A model generated the notes under the pieces. The model did no database searches. It was not told the origin of the DNA and saw only the letters and a program-made list of their open reading frames with translations. 64,000 nt of DNA, from contig NZ_JQIV01000006.1 in assembly GCF_000746825.1 (NCBI RefSeq), forward strand, positions 1,302,001-1,366,000, read 5' to 3'. The stretch comes from Carnobacterium inhibens subsp. inhibens DSM 13024. Its GTDB lineage: Bacteria > Bacillota > Bacilli > Lactobacillales > Carnobacteriaceae. Below are positions 55,009 to 63,742 of the stretch, one piece after another; position 1 is the stretch's first letter; the number at the start of each line of letters is the position of its first letter. The position numbers and the translations under genes are program-made.

Positions 55009-55737
55009 TTACAATCCTACTTCTTCTTTAAATTGTTTCATATAATGTCTACTTACCGGGATTTTCACTTGATTGCTCATCGTAACGAGAAACGTATGGT
55101 TAAACCACGGCTGTATTTCTAGGATCTCTTTCATGTTAAGCAAATAAGAGCGGTGTACTCGCAAAAAAGCATGCCCTTTCACTTTTTCTTCATAGGCGTT
55201 TAAAGGTTCAGTCGCAGTGTATTCTTTCTCATCAGTATAGATAGTTGTAATGCCGTTTTCCACAGCGATAGCAATAATGTCTTCGATTTTAACAATGTAG
55301 ATACGCTCGTCCATTTGAATAGGGATCGTCTTTAAGTATTCTTGTTTGTCCTCCGCTTGCAATTGTACCCGTTCTTTTTGATATCTAGTGTACGCTTTTT
55401 GGACAGCATCTTGAATTCGAGGCAATTCAAACGGTTTTAAAACGTAATCCGTTGCATTTAATTCAAATGCTTTTATGGCATATTCATCATAAGCGGTCGC
55501 AAAAATAATCATTGGCGGATTCTTTAACTGGTTGATTTTATTCGCTAACGTCAGTCCGCTTTCACTGGTCAAATGAATATCTAAGAAAATCAAATCTATT
55601 TCATGCTGCAGCATTTTTTCCAAAGCTTCTTCAATAGATTCGGCTTCAACGATAGCTGTAATTCCTTCACAACGTTCCAATAAATACGCCAGTTCATTCC
55701 TAGCTAATGGTTCATCATCCACTATTAAGGTATACAT
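55009..55737 (-). CDS. LytTR-family response regulator (BtsR/LytT-like)
   Basis: 242 aa. The receiver domain (1-120) has IVDDEP, phospho-acceptor Asp53 in FLDIHL, and the LKPFE lysine. The LytTR DNA-binding domain (about 140-240) has HAFLRVHRSYLLNMKEI and IPVSRHYMKQFKEEV. Start at ATG 55737; its GGAGGGA site is formed by the last codons of the sensor gene, so translation is tightly coupled. Probable activator of the adjacent cstA-type gene. Confidence 0.9.
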   Translation of the reverse strand: MYTLIVDDEPLARNELAYLLERCEGITAIVEAESIEEALEKMLQHEIDLIFLDIHLTSESGLTLANKINQLKNPPMIIFATAYDEYAIKAFELNATDYVLKPFELPRIQDAVQKAYTRYQKERVQLQAEDKQEYLKTIPIQMDERIYIVKIEDIIAIAVENGITTIYTDEKEYTATEPLNAYEEKVKGHAFLRVHRSYLLNMKEILEIQPWFNHTFLVTMSNQVKIPVSRHYMKQFKEEVGL

Positions 55738-55739
55738 TT

Positions 55740-57488
55740 TTATCCCTCCATTCCTTGGTAAGGTATCTTGCAAAAAACAACGGTTCCTTGTTCTGAAGAT
55801 TTAAAGTTCAATTGAGCTTTATCCCCAAATAAACTGATCAGGCGCTTATTTAAATTTTCTAAAGCTGATCCGGTTCCTTTTTCAGAAGTAACACTTTCTT
55901 TGCCTAATTTTCCAAGCCTATCCTCTTCTATCCCATAACCATTGTCTTGTACACTTACGAGAATGTCCTGATTCATCTTATTGACCGTTACTTGGACTAG
56001 ATTATCCACTTTCCGGTTTTTAAATGCATGTTTAAAGGCATTTTCTACCAATATTTGAATCACAAATGGAGGCAATAAAATATTCTTCAACCCATTTTCT
56101 ATGTTCATTTCGACCTGATAGCGATCTGGAAAGCGCGCTTGTTCCAACTTCATATAAGCTTCTACTTGAAGCAGTTCTTTTTCTAAAGGAATCACATTCG
56201 TTCTGGCACCTTGCAGATTAGATCGGAAAAAGGTACTCAACTGCAGCAACATTTCGCGAGCTTTCTCACTATCCACTCGAATCAATGCAGAAATGGTATT
56301 GATGGTATTAAAGAAGAAATGTGGGTTTACTTGAGCTTGCAACGATTTGATTTCTGCATCTTGCAATAGTTGACTTTGCAATTCCATTTCGCCAAGTTCA
56401 ATTTGACTGGAAAATATAGTAGCCAAGCCTTCCGCTAATTGTCTTTCAACAAAGGTCAACTTTGAGGCGTCAGTGAAATACAACTTTAACGTTCCAATCG
56501 TTTTTTCCTTTGACTTTAAAGGAATAACGATTGCAGCTTCTAATGGGCAGCCAGGGTGATCACACCCGATTTCTCCATGAGAATGTGCTTCTTTGATCTC
56601 TCCCGTTCGCAAAACTTCTTTAGATAAGTTGGTCACTATTTTTTTTGACGGAAAATGATGATCACTGGCTGCACCAACATGTGCTAAAATGCTATCTTTG
56701 TTGGTGATGCTTACAGCTGAAACTTTGATCAGCTTCTGAATGATTTTTGCTGCTTGCGTACAGGATTCTTCATTCATGCCCGAACGAAAATAAGGCATCG
56801 TTTCATTGGTCAATTGGAAAACATCATGGGTTTGGACGGCTCTTGTCTGTTCTTCCTGCCGCAATGTTGAGTCAATGATCGACAAGAAAATCCCTGTTCC
56901 AATACTGTTCGTCAAAATCATGGGCAACCCAATAAATTTGACTAAATTTACAGCTTCTTGGAAGTTTGTACTTAATAAAATAATACACACCATTTGGACA
57001 GCTTCCATTGCTGCACCAAAGACGAGTCCCTCTCCAACTTTTGGATAAGTATTTTCCCGAATAGACTTCAACCCATATAACCCGGAAAATAATCCAACTA
57101 ATATAGATGAAATCACGTAAATATAAGCGTCCATTCCGCCTTGAAGATAGCGGATAGCTCCCGAAATGATTCCTACACTCACACCTATGATCGGTCCTCC
57201 TATCAATCCTGAAACACCAATCGTCAATACACGTGTATTAGCCAGCGAAGAATGGGTGGCTAAGTCAGTAAATGGTTGATCGATCATAATTTGATTTCCG
57301 TCAATTTCTATACCGGTAAAATTAGAAATAATAGCAAATATTCCGAATACTACAATCAGCTGAACCATCGTACTTGCTCTTCTTCGATTTCCTAAAAGAT
57401 TTTTAAAATAAGGAATATTCATTAAAATATATGCCAAAATAATAATCAATCCGCCACGTTCAAGCATTAAAATAAATAAGTTGAACAT
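55740..57488 (-). CDS. LytS-family sensor histidine kinase (BtsS-like)
   Basis: 582 aa. There are five to six membrane helices of the 5TM-5TMR_LYT type (about 10-205), then a GAF-like domain (about 235-360) with a Cys/His-rich patch (HSHGEIGCDHPGCPLEA), then a His_kinase domain with phospho-acceptor His390 in QAQVNPHFFFNTI and a HATPase domain (LVENAFKHAF; DNGYGI; GTGSALENLNKRL). In E. coli the BtsS sensor detects pyruvate. It ends 2 nt before the response-regulator ATG. Confidence 0.9.
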   Translation of the reverse strand: MFNLFILMLERGGLIIILAYILMNIPYFKNLLGNRRRASTMVQLIVVFGIFAIISNFTGIEIDGNQIMIDQPFTDLATHSSLANTRVLTIGVSGLIGGPIIGVSVGIISGAIRYLQGGMDAYIYVISSILVGLFSGLYGLKSIRENTYPKVGEGLVFGAAMEAVQMVCIILLSTNFQEAVNLVKFIGLPMILTNSIGTGIFLSIIDSTLRQEEQTRAVQTHDVFQLTNETMPYFRSGMNEESCTQAAKIIQKLIKVSAVSITNKDSILAHVGAASDHHFPSKKIVTNLSKEVLRTGEIKEAHSHGEIGCDHPGCPLEAAIVIPLKSKEKTIGTLKLYFTDASKLTFVERQLAEGLATIFSSQIELGEMELQSQLLQDAEIKSLQAQVNPHFFFNTINTISALIRVDSEKAREMLLQLSTFFRSNLQGARTNVIPLEKELLQVEAYMKLEQARFPDRYQVEMNIENGLKNILLPPFVIQILVENAFKHAFKNRKVDNLVQVTVNKMNQDILVSVQDNGYGIEEDRLGKLGKESVTSEKGTGSALENLNKRLISLFGDKAQLNFKSSEQGTVVFCKIPYQGMEG

Positions 57489-57548
57489 CTTTTCACTTCC
57501 TAAAGTTTGATGTCTTTAGTTTACCTTACAAAAACCCGTTATGCACAC

Positions 57549-57594
57549 AAATAAATAGAGCTCCACCATCAATTGACGCAGAGCTCTATTTATT
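57549..57594 (-). terminator. Terminator of the DUF2975/YozG operon
   Basis: AAATAAATAGAGCTC pairs with GAGCTCTATTTATT around a 17-nt loop, 17 bp after the regulator stop. Confidence 0.75.
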
Positions 57595-57610
57595 CATTTT
57601 TCTATCTATT

Positions 57611-57826
57611 TTATTGAGTATTATTATTTTTGTATTCTAAAATGTCTCCAGGTTGACAGTCTAATGCTTTGCAAATCGCCTCTAAAGTTGAAAAACGGAT
57701 CGCTTTTGCCTTTCCATTTTTCAATATCGAAAGATTAGCCATTGTAATTCCAACCTTTTGGGAAAGTTCGGTTACGCTCATTTTTCGTTTAGCCAACATT
57801 ACATCAATATTGATTATAATTGCCAT
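57611..57826 (-). CDS. Small Cro/CI-type regulator (YozG-like)
   Basis: A 71-aa single helix-turn-helix domain: DVMLAKRKMSVTELSQKVGITMANLSILKNGKAKAIRFSTLEAICKALDCQPGDIL. Start at ATG 57826, 8 nt behind GAGG, rather than a GTG 9 nt upstream. It follows a DUF2975 membrane-protein gene by 15 bp; this two-gene arrangement is common in Firmicutes, and the pair probably acts as a membrane-linked regulatory unit of unknown signal. Confidence 0.85.
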   Translation of the reverse strand: MAIIINIDVMLAKRKMSVTELSQKVGITMANLSILKNGKAKAIRFSTLEAICKALDCQPGDILEYKNNNTQ

Positions 57827-57841
57827 ATTATTCACCTCAGA

Positions 57842-58318
57842 TTAGACTATTAAATCATTTTCCTTTTTTATCTCAATAGCATCTTGCAAAAGTCTTTGGA
57901 GAACAGCAGCAAAGACTGCGATAACCAATGATGCAAAAATTGGGACTATCCCGACTAAGACAAACCCTGGGGCATCATCTATTTGTGCTAAACCAAAAAC
58001 AAATGGTAGAATTACCACATATAAACCACTGATTACCAAAGCACAAAATTTAATTTTTTTTAGCGCTTTAACAGATAGATCAGAGAACGCTTGGTTCTTG
58101 TCAATATAGCTTAACAATTTAAATGCCTGATACAGAGCAATGAAAAAAGGGATAGTAGATATATACATACCAATTATGATGGGATAGAGTACTTGGTCAT
58201 AATCTGGATTTGCCGGATTACTTATTAACCCAATCAATCCGAAAATACACAATGCAATAATCGGAAGACCAATAAAAAGAACGGCTAACTTCAAAAATAA
58301 TGTTGTTCCTCGTTTCAT
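57842..58318 (-). CDS. DUF2975-family membrane protein
   Basis: 158 aa with four membrane helices (about 8-32, 45-70, 90-115, 120-145) and the conserved YIDKNQAFSDLSVKALKKIK loop between helices 2 and 3. Function unknown. It is cotranscribed with a YozG-like regulator. Confidence 0.85.
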   Translation of the reverse strand: MKRGTTLFLKLAVLFIGLPIIALCIFGLIGLISNPANPDYDQVLYPIIIGMYISTIPFFIALYQAFKLLSYIDKNQAFSDLSVKALKKIKFCALVISGLYVVILPFVFGLAQIDDAPGFVLVGIVPIFASLVIAVFAAVLQRLLQDAIEIKKENDLIV

Positions 58319-58570
58319 AAAATAACCTCCTCACTTATTATATATAAATATTAGCTTGTTTTTTATCGAATATCAATAAATACATATCACTTTAAGATAA
58401 ACTTATATTGTTATCAAAAGATCAGGCACATTAATAATTTGTTCCATAAGGTTATTTGACTAACAAGGTTGTAAAATATATAGTTGAAACAAGAATTACT
58501 CAAAAAGTTTATTTACTAATAGGATCGATCACTTTCTCAGAGCGACTAACTTCATTTCAGGAGGGATTAC

Positions 58571-58942
58571 ATGGACATCTTTTCAGACTATTTAGCAAAC
58601 ATTGATAATATACAGCAGCGGGAACGAACAGGAGAAGTACTAACTTGGGTAGCAAAGACCTTTCCAAAATTGAAACCAAGAGTTGGATGGAATCAGCCCA
58701 TGTTTACCGATCACGATACATTTATTATTGGCTTTAGCGTATCCAAAAATCATATGTCTGTGGCGCCTGAAAAAGCAGGAATCCGTCAATTTTCTAATGA
58801 AATTGTACAAGCTGGCTATAATCCCACTAAGGAAATTTTCCGTATCCAGTGGAACAGCCCGATAGATTTCTCATTACTTGAAAAAATAATCGAATTTAAC
58901 ATTTTAGATAAAGCAGATTGTTCAACTTTTTGGCGAAAATAA
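58571..58942 (+). CDS. DUF1801 protein (YdhG/frataxin-like)
   Basis: A 123-aa small alpha/beta protein. The YLANIDNIQQRERTGEVLTWVAKTFP...WNQPMFT..FIIGFS opening and SVAPEKAG are typical of DUF1801. B. subtilis YdhG (Fra) has this fold and acts as an iron chaperone. Here it starts a short cluster with two tiny membrane-protein genes. CAGGAGGG lies before the ATG. Confidence 0.8.
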   Translation: MDIFSDYLANIDNIQQRERTGEVLTWVAKTFPKLKPRVGWNQPMFTDHDTFIIGFSVSKNHMSVAPEKAGIRQFSNEIVQAGYNPTKEIFRIQWNSPIDFSLLEKIIEFNILDKADCSTFWRK

Positions 58943-58954
58943 GGAGTTCTCAAT

Positions 58955-59146
58955 ATGAAAAATAATCGATTACAAGTAATTGGTACTATTCTTTTAGATA
59001 GTAGTTTTCTGTTATATTTTATTGTTTTTTCACACGATTTAACCCTATCTATACCTGATATTAAAGAATGGATCACGATAATACTGGTACTGATTTTTTC
59101 AGTCTATACAACGTTTGACACATTCAAAAAAATTATTCTAAAGTAA
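58955..59146 (+). CDS. Small membrane protein, unknown
   Basis: 63 aa with two hydrophobic stretches (about 8-26 and 37-55) separated by a short acidic loop (SIPDIKEW). It starts 12 bp after the DUF1801 gene behind AAGGAG. No family recognised. Confidence 0.6.
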   Translation: MKNNRLQVIGTILLDSSFLLYFIVFSHDLTLSIPDIKEWITIILVLIFSVYTTFDTFKKIILK

Positions 59147-59163
59147 TGCTTAGGAGAAGGAAT

Positions 59164-59331
59164 ATGAGAACTAGAAAACAACTTATAGTTACGCTATTAC
59201 TAGTTTTTCTGGCAGTTATTCTAAGTACTATCTTTAGATTTTCACCTGCAATAGATAATCTATTCTTACTATTTTTTGTTTTATTAGGATACTGGTTTTC
59301 TTATGTTAATTACAAAAAAAAGAACAACTGA
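59164..59331 (+). CDS. Small membrane protein, unknown
   Basis: 55 aa with a positively charged start (MRTRKQ), two hydrophobic segments (about 8-22 and 30-46) and a Lys-rich tail (YKKKNN). Start at ATG 59164 behind AGGAG; an upstream codon at 59146 overlaps the previous stop. No family recognised. Confidence 0.55.
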   Translation: MRTRKQLIVTLLLVFLAVILSTIFRFSPAIDNLFLLFFVLLGYWFSYVNYKKKNN

Positions 59332-59412
59332 TGTATACTAAACAGCATCACACTGCTTTTAACTATTTTGATTTTTTAAACAGAAATTTTATTTAGTAAA
59401 GGAGAATTTTAT

Positions 59413-59964
59413 ATGAAACATTATTTTCATTTGCCAATAGATTCAAAATTATCCCTTGTACAACCTACTGTAGACATGGCATCCACGCTTTTTGATTTGG
59501 TGGATAGTGATAGAGAACACATCAGACAATTCCTTGACTTTGTGGACGTAACTAAGGAACCAACTGATGAAATCAAGTACATAAACATGAAATTATCAGG
59601 TCAAGTAAAAGGAACGGATAGACTATTTTTAATTTCCTATGAAGATAAATTAGTTGGTTCTATTGATTTACATTTTATTGATTCTCGCAATAAAAAGGCA
59701 GAAATAGGCTATTGGATCCATTCTTCTCAAGCAAAAAAAGGAATGACAACTAAATGTGTTAAAAAAGTATGCCAAATAGCTTTCGAAGAAATGGGATTAA
59801 ATAAATTAACTATTGTTGCTGATACTGAAAATATAGGCAGTAACGCAGTGGCGATAAAAAGCGGATTTTCTTTAGTTGGAACAGATAAAGAAGATATCAT
59901 TATGTATGGTGATTTACGCGATATGAATAAATATTCCCTTTTGAAATCTGAATTTAAGCTCTAA
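59413..59964 (+). CDS. GNAT acetyltransferase, RimJ/RimL type
   Basis: 183 aa. It has the RimL-like start (HFHLPIDSKLSLVQPTVDMASTLFDLVD), IGYWIHSSQAKKGMTTKCVKKV as the acetyl-CoA loop, and NKLTIVADTENIGSNAVAIKSGFSLVG. These enzymes acetylate protein N-termini or small amines. AAAGGAG precedes the ATG. Single gene. Confidence 0.85.
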   Translation: MKHYFHLPIDSKLSLVQPTVDMASTLFDLVDSDREHIRQFLDFVDVTKEPTDEIKYINMKLSGQVKGTDRLFLISYEDKLVGSIDLHFIDSRNKKAEIGYWIHSSQAKKGMTTKCVKKVCQIAFEEMGLNKLTIVADTENIGSNAVAIKSGFSLVGTDKEDIIMYGDLRDMNKYSLLKSEFKL

Positions 59965-60081
59965 AAATCCAAGTAGTTCAAGAGGGTATTAGTAGTTTAT
60001 TTATTTATTATTTTTGTCGGTATCTGTTTAATTGTTTCAATGATTTAAATCTACTAACCTTTGAAAGAGCGGAGTATTCAA

Positions 60082-60273
60082 ATGAATAAACTAAAAGAAA
60101 TACTATTCATTATATTAATATTCTTTATTTTTTATTCCATGTTATGTACATTAATAGCTTTAATAGTTGCAACATATAAAACAGTTAGATATAAACTATC
60201 GTTCAAAGAGTCGTACAGAGACACTTTTTTGTACTTTTTCTTTGAAATGTTTGATCCGTTCAATTATTTTTAA
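60082..60273 (+). CDS. Small membrane protein, unknown
   Basis: 63 aa: one or two membrane helices (EILFIILIFFIFYSMLCTLIALIVA), then a basic segment (TYKTVRYKLSFKESYRDT) and an aromatic end (FLYFFFEMFDPFNYF). Start at ATG 60082 behind GGAG. No family recognised. Confidence 0.5.
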   Translation: MNKLKEILFIILIFFIFYSMLCTLIALIVATYKTVRYKLSFKESYRDTFLYFFFEMFDPFNYF

Positions 60274-60326
60274 AAGTATTAGTTAAGTTATAACGGTCTT
60301 TTCTATGACCTATCCTATTTAGCATG

Positions 60327-60363
60327 AAAAAACACTTATTTTATTTTAACATTAAGTGTTTTT
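60327..60363 (+). terminator. Terminator of the small membrane-protein gene
   Basis: AAAACACTTA pairs with TAAGTGTTTT around an AT-rich loop, ending in T's. Confidence 0.65.
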
Positions 60364-60380
60364 CTCCCATTCTATATGTA

Positions 60381-60412
60381 ACATCCTAGTCAATTATTTT
60401 TAATTAGGATGT
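60381..60412 (-). terminator. Hairpin after a small minus-strand gene
   Basis: ACATCCTA pairs with TAGGATGT directly after the stop at 60413, but the T-run is poor. Confidence 0.4.
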
Positions 60413-60583
60413 TTATTCATTTTGTTTTTTTAGCTCTTCACTAATCTCACTTAAATACTTATTTTGCTCTTTAGTTAATTTCATGAATTTCAATACTGCA
60501 TAAACAACGAATATCAAAACTACCGGCCAAAATAAAATAATTAACACACTATAAAGTTGAAAAAGAACATCTGAAAAAACCAT
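60413..60583 (-). CDS. Small single-pass membrane protein, unknown
   Basis: 56 aa: one membrane helix (LYSVLIILFWPVVLIFVVYAVL), then a charged amphipathic tail (MKLTKEQNKYLSEISEELKKQ) likely to form a coiled coil. The start was set at ATG 60583 behind GGAGG, cutting the longer frame by 23 residues. Similar small proteins with a coiled-coil tail occur near holin or toxin loci, but no role is assigned. Confidence 0.6.
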   Translation of the reverse strand: MVFSDVLFQLYSVLIILFWPVVLIFVVYAVLKFMKLTKEQNKYLSEISEELKKQNE

Positions 60584-60770
60584 AAAATTCCTCCATATTA
60601 GACAAATAAAAATTATCTGCTTATTTATATTATAGAAAATTATAATATTCATTAAACATTACATTCGTTGTTTTTATTATACTTTAAATAAAACAAATAA
60701 TCGTCAATTTTTTTGTTATGTATTTATGGATAACCTATATAAATTGCACAAGATTTCTTTTCTAATTTAT

Positions 60771-61250
60771 TTAACTTATTAATTTTGAAAGACAAAATTC
60801 ATCTTTGTATTCTCCATTAATAAAAAGTGAATCTTTCTTTCGCCCATCAATTTCGAAGCCCATTTTTTGATAAAGATTTAAAGCGGCTTCATTTGTCGTT
60901 AAAACAGTTAACTCTAATCGATGAATCTGTTGCTGTTTAGCTAACTCAAAAAGAGCATGGAAAAGCGCAGCACCTATACCTCGGCCACGGACTTCACTAT
61001 GAATGCCAATTGCAATATAAGCTTTATGAGCCACTCTTTTAGGATTATCTTTCTTTACCATCATGTATCCTAATAAACGTTGGTCTTCTACAGCAACTAA
61101 TACGTTTACTCTTGAAATCATTTGGATTGCATGCTCAATGGATAAAGTACGTTCTCCTGGGTCAAATAGCATATTTCCAGACTCTTCTACATTCTCTATG
61201 ACCTTTATAAGTTGTGCAACATCTTCTATACCGGCTTTTCTAATTTTCAT
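60771..61250 (-). CDS. GNAT acetyltransferase
   Basis: 159 aa. IGIHSEVRGRGIGAALFHALFELA is the acetyl-CoA motif, LELTVLTTNEAALNLYQKMGFEIDGR the C-terminal part. Single gene with GGAG before the ATG. Substrate unknown. Confidence 0.87.
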   Translation of the reverse strand: MKIRKAGIEDVAQLIKVIENVEESGNMLFDPGERTLSIEHAIQMISRVNVLVAVEDQRLLGYMMVKKDNPKRVAHKAYIAIGIHSEVRGRGIGAALFHALFELAKQQQIHRLELTVLTTNEAALNLYQKMGFEIDGRKKDSLFINGEYKDEFCLSKLIS

Positions 61251-61382
61251 AGACAGCTCCTTAATACTTAATTTTGTTTAGTATACTACTACATCGTACA
61301 CTGAAGACAGTTCAAAAGTGTTTTCGCTACAAAGTCTATTCTACTATCATCTAATGAATCAAAATGCTGCATGAACAAAAAA

Positions 61383-61601
61383 TCATTTTTCCATCTTAGC
61401 AATTTTAAATACCATATATGTGCTCAAATAAGCTAATATCATTTCACATATGAATATAAACAAATAAATAAATACTGCGCCTCTCATTTCATCAGGATTA
61501 GGTATTAGATTTCCAAAAAAGAAACCAACTAGATTATTAATAATATATAGAAAAATAATCATTAAAATGATTTTGGTAATTGAAATTATCACTGTTTTCA
61601 T
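61383..61601 (-). CDS. Small membrane protein, unknown
   Basis: 72 aa with two membrane segments (about 5-30 and 43-66) around a short acidic loop (NLIPNPDEMRG). AAGGAG before the ATG. No family recognised. Confidence 0.6.
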   Translation of the reverse strand: MKTVIISITKIILMIIFLYIINNLVGFFFGNLIPNPDEMRGAVFIYLFIFICEMILAYLSTYMVFKIAKMEK

Positions 61602-61635
61602 AATTTTATCTCCTTGAATTTATACTTAAGTAAAC

Positions 61636-62205
61636 TCACGTATTAAGATTTGAACTTTTTTGTATATCTATAATTAAGGAAGGAAATTTCAGCTCAGTGC
61701 CTTCATTACGTGGATCAAATTTTTTTGACCGAAAAATCACTCCCTGTTCACCACTCCATTCATTTTGATGAAATTCCCCATTTTCATCAAAATATTCTAG
61801 TAAGTTCACTTGGAACCCACTGGACTCAAATAAAGCTGTAAGTGAACGATAATTATATACAATTTTATGACTCGCAGCCGGATGATTCGGGTCTCCTGGT
61901 CCTCCAATTTTAATTATATTTTGATAATCCTTATCTAAAAAATACCCATCTGGTACAGCACATCGAATGTAACCACCTGCTTTTAAATATAAGAAGCAAA
62001 TTTTTGCTGCCTTTAGTCCTTCTTCCCATGTAAGATGTTCCCAAACATGTTCTGCTAAAATTGCGTCTATAGATTCTCTTTTAAAATTTTTTTCCCACGT
62101 AAGTTGATCTAATAAATCAAGTTCCTCTTTTTGAGATTTGATCCATTCTGGATTGTTATCGTATTCTCCAACACCAATTACTACACGCAGCAAATTCCCT
62201 TCCAT
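61636..62205 (-). CDS. Methyltransferase-like protein
   Basis: About 189 aa. SIDAILAEHVWEHLTWEEGLKAAKICFLYLKAGGYIRCAVPDGYF matches motifs of predicted SAM-dependent methyltransferases (AEH.wEHl, then LKpGG..R.avPDG). The glycine-rich SAM loop is reduced to VVIGVGEYDN near the N-terminus. Start at ATG 62205 behind AAGAGG; the longest frame begins 42 nt earlier. It follows the deaminase-like gene by 48 bp on the same strand. Substrate unknown. Confidence 0.72.
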   Translation of the reverse strand: MEGNLLRVVIGVGEYDNNPEWIKSQKEELDLLDQLTWEKNFKRESIDAILAEHVWEHLTWEEGLKAAKICFLYLKAGGYIRCAVPDGYFLDKDYQNIIKIGGPGDPNHPAASHKIVYNYRSLTALFESSGFQVNLLEYFDENGEFHQNEWSGEQGVIFRSKKFDPRNEGTELKFPSLIIDIQKSSNLNT

Positions 62206-62253
62206 TATTGCACCTCTTCCTCGTTCTACTTTTATTCCTGTACCCAATTATAT

Positions 62254-62658
62254 TTATCTACCACTGTACGCGTTTAACCAATGATAAGGCTGCAATTCTT
62301 CTAACGTTTTAAATATTAAGTCATTATTTTTTGTAGTAACTGCAGCTTTTACTTCTGATCCCCAATACACTAGGCGCTCTTGGCATGTTCCGCATGGTGT
62401 TAAAATTTTAAAAGGAGCCTTTTCATCATCTCTAACGATGCATATACTATGCGTTACGGGGACATTTAATTTATGTGCTTCTAGTATCGAACCTGTTTCC
62501 ATACATAATTCTGTTGAGGCGTTAAGAACGTCTGGAGATACACTAGTTAAGATTTGATTGTCTTTTGTATACATAGCAGCCGCACCTCCCCAACCTATTG
62601 GATATCTTTCTTCTATTAATTGAACCGCTGCTTCATATAAATCTTTTTCTATATTCAT
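62254..62658 (-). CDS. Cytidine/blasticidin deaminase-like protein
   Basis: 134-aa zinc deaminase fold. The first motif is CMET (Cys52, Glu54) instead of the usual H/C-A-E, and the second is PCGTCQE (Cys89, Cys92). Use of Cys in the first motif is the cytidine-deaminase/blasticidin-S-deaminase pattern. The sequence departs from Cdd enough that a nucleoside other than cytidine is possible. Confidence 0.8.
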   Translation of the reverse strand: MNIEKDLYEAAVQLIEERYPIGWGGAAAMYTKDNQILTSVSPDVLNASTELCMETGSILEAHKLNVPVTHSICIVRDDEKAPFKILTPCGTCQERLVYWGSEVKAAVTTKNNDLIFKTLEELQPYHWLNAYSGR

Positions 62659-62660
62659 TA

Positions 62661-62688
62661 TTTTTCTCCCTAAGGTTTTTCTCCCTAA
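62661..62688 (-). repeat. Tandem duplication of the Shine-Dalgarno region
   Basis: The 13-mer TTAGGGAGAAAAA (minus strand) occurs twice, 2 nt apart, directly before the deaminase-like gene's ATG, duplicating its ribosome-binding site. Confidence 0.8.
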
Positions 62689-62845
62689 TGTTATATTTAT
62701 TAGTTTATTTATAACATACGGTATCTATATAATCATATAATTTGTTGAAATTACCCGTTGGATTTGTCGTATTTATAAGCCTATTTAGTTTACCTCAAAA
62801 AAAGAAAGCGTTATCCTTAATATAACCTATTAAGGAGGCCTTTTT

Positions 62846-63691
62846 ATGAAAAAAAAGAAAATTCCCCAATTTTTAATAATGGGGCTATGTGGTACAGTAT
62901 TGGTAGGATGTTCAAATAATGGAGATACAGGTGACACGTCATCATCTGACAATGAGTCAGAAGAAACGCAAAGCATGGACACAACTAGCAATGAAAGCAG
63001 TTCAGCTGCTTCTGAAGCAAGTAGTAGTTCAAGTAGCGAAGAAGCAACCAGCTCTTCTTCTGTTAATGAAGAAAGCCAAGAAAAGCCTTCACACCAACCC
63101 GTTGGAGTATCTTCTGAATTGAAAATGAATCCTGACCATGTCTTATTGCCAACAGCTTTTCCAACCACTGAATCCTCTTCAGTTACAGCCGATATAATAA
63201 CAAATGAAGTAGATAACTATACCGTTAGTTATACGGATGACCAAGGAGAATTAGCTGAAGTTACTGGAACAATTTATGAAAATTCCGATTTGGCAAGTGA
63301 AGAAATGGATACCTTCTCAAATGGAAAATCCATAAGCCCCTATGAAGAAGGCGGTTCAGATTTGGGCTATGGTATTACCGGCTATGGAGAAGGCGCTGCT
63401 GGGACTCAATACTTTAGCTGGGAAGAAGGAAACTGGCTGTTTTCTATCAGTTCTATTAGTGAAGATCAAATGGATAACCCTGGAATTGCAAAAAAAATAG
63501 TGGGTTATTTAGAAGATCATTATCTTCCAGCTCCTGATGGTCAAGGTGTCGTTTATATACAATACCCACAAGGCGGAGAAGAAGTTAATGTAGATATTCG
63601 TTGGCAAGACGGCAACATAGTTTACCAACTGAGAACTACTAGAGTTCCATTAGAAGCCTTAGAAATGACCGTTTCAATGAATCAATCATAA
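62846..63691 (+). CDS. Ser-rich cell-surface lipoprotein
   Basis: 281 aa. Signal peptide with lipobox LVGC (lipid-attached Cys22), a low-complexity Ser/Glu/Thr linker (about 24-85), then a globular domain (about 90-281) rich in Tyr, Gly and acidic residues (VDNYTVSYTDDQGELAEVTGT; GYGITGYGEGAAGTQYFSWEEGNWLFSI). The linker probably spans the wall. No family assigned with confidence. AAGGAGG precedes the ATG. A GAAAGCGTTATC motif about 45 bp upstream loosely resembles a cre site. Confidence 0.8.
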   Translation: MKKKKIPQFLIMGLCGTVLVGCSNNGDTGDTSSSDNESEETQSMDTTSNESSSAASEASSSSSSEEATSSSSVNEESQEKPSHQPVGVSSELKMNPDHVLLPTAFPTTESSSVTADIITNEVDNYTVSYTDDQGELAEVTGTIYENSDLASEEMDTFSNGKSISPYEEGGSDLGYGITGYGEGAAGTQYFSWEEGNWLFSISSISEDQMDNPGIAKKIVGYLEDHYLPAPDGQGVVYIQYPQGGEEVNVDIRWQDGNIVYQLRTTRVPLEALEMTVSMNQS

Positions 63692-63742
63692 AGTTTAAAC
63701 CTTTATCTTTATCAAACACAAACTCTTCTAAATTTGGAAAAA

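Noticed and set aside
62803-62815. GAAAGCGTTATC as a cre site before the lipoprotein gene
   Set aside because: It has at least two differences from the consensus and no sugar-related context.
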